Shown here: one piece after another, positions 13,702 through 13,815 of the stretch
Layout: every line of letters begins with the position of its first letter
Position numbering within the stretch: position 1 is the first letter of the stretch
DNA from: JBLHGN01 sp047616325
Lineage (GTDB): Bacteria > Pseudomonadota > Gammaproteobacteria > Pseudomonadales > Cellvibrionaceae
Direction of reading: 5' to 3'
Length of the DNA: 13,815 nt
NCBI GenBank assembly: GCA_047616325.1
Contig: JBLHGN010000071.1
Span: 1 to 13,815, forward strand
Program-made: the position numbers and the translations under genes
Notes under the pieces: generated by a model
Databases searched by the model: none
Told to the model about the DNA's origin: nothing
Seen by the model: only the letters and a program-made list of their open reading frames with translations

Positions 13702-13815
13702 TTATTTTGGGTTTGCCACAAATTGATTGAATGCTTCCATAGAAATTCCGATATTTTTAGGTTTGGCTTTATCTGCCTCTTTCTCAAACGTCGAAAAAAG
13801 CTTTTTTTTCTTAGC
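13702..13815 (-). CDS. 3' end of an unknown gene
   Basis: The frame is open from the window edge to TAA at 13704-13702 and gives 37 C-terminal residues, starting AKKKKLFSTFEKEADKAK and ending AFNQFVANPK. The composition (Lys-rich, alternating with Glu and Asp, ending in a compact hydrophobic segment) looks like real protein, unlike the overlapping 68-residue frame at 13581-13787. I do not recognise the family; the rest of the gene lies beyond 13815. It occupies the position where yebC would be expected before ruvC. Confidence 0.5.
   Translation of the reverse strand, partial: AKKKKLFSTFEKEADKAKPKNIGISMEAFNQFVANPK

Noticed and set aside
13581..13787. 68-codon minus-strand frame upstream of ruvC
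   Set aside because: It is out of frame with the more protein-like partial gene ending at 13702 and with the micro-ORF that has GGAGG; its composition looks random.

Overview
This window looks like a chromosomal housekeeping region of a gammaproteobacterium, probably close to the Cellvibrionaceae/Pseudomonadales. The basis is the gene order ruvC-ruvA-ruvB-ybgC-tolQ-tolR-tolA-tolB-pal-cpoB-queE-queC-tRNA-Lys, which matches from memory the order in Pseudomonas, followed by nadA and leuA. The protein sequences are ordinary members of their families. No mobile element, CRISPR array or complete defence system is visible. Every gene I can support lies on the minus strand, so transcription runs from high to low coordinates.

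In transcription order, the right edge (13395-13815) is AT-rich accessory-looking DNA. It holds the 3' end of an unknown gene, a 16-codon micro-ORF behind a strong Shine-Dalgarno site, and several inverted and direct repeats. These lead into a promoter with a LexA-like box directly in front of ruvC. The Holliday-junction module ruvC, ruvA, ruvB follows (13394-10984). Next is the cell-envelope module ybgC-tolQ-tolR-tolA-tolB (10908-7300), with very short gaps or start/stop overlaps from tolQ to tolB. Pal and cpoB complete the Tol-Pal system (6851-5458), but a 448-bp gap separates pal from tolB. That gap contains 13 exactly contiguous copies of a 14-bp repeat.

The queuosine-precursor genes queE and queC come next, then two identical tRNA-Lys(TTT) genes with their own strong promoter and a bidirectional terminator. 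A stem-loop-rich stretch of about 170 bp lies between that terminator and nadA (quinolinate synthase). The window ends with leuA (2-isopropylmalate synthase) and the 5' part of an uncharacterised gene that appears to start with CTG and runs off the left edge.

Functionally, TolQ/TolR/TolA form the proton-driven inner-membrane motor. TolB, Pal and CpoB are the periplasmic and outer-membrane partners that constrict the outer membrane at division, and YbgC is the usual cytoplasmic companion. RuvA/RuvB migrate and RuvC cleaves Holliday junctions. QueE and QueC act in the 7-cyano-7-deazaguanine (preQ0) branch. NadA starts NAD synthesis and LeuA commits carbon to leucine. The unusual material is in the noncoding DNA: the 14-bp array, the ruvC control region with its repeats, and the structured segment beside the tRNA-Lys pair, a site used by integrative islands in Pseudomonas.
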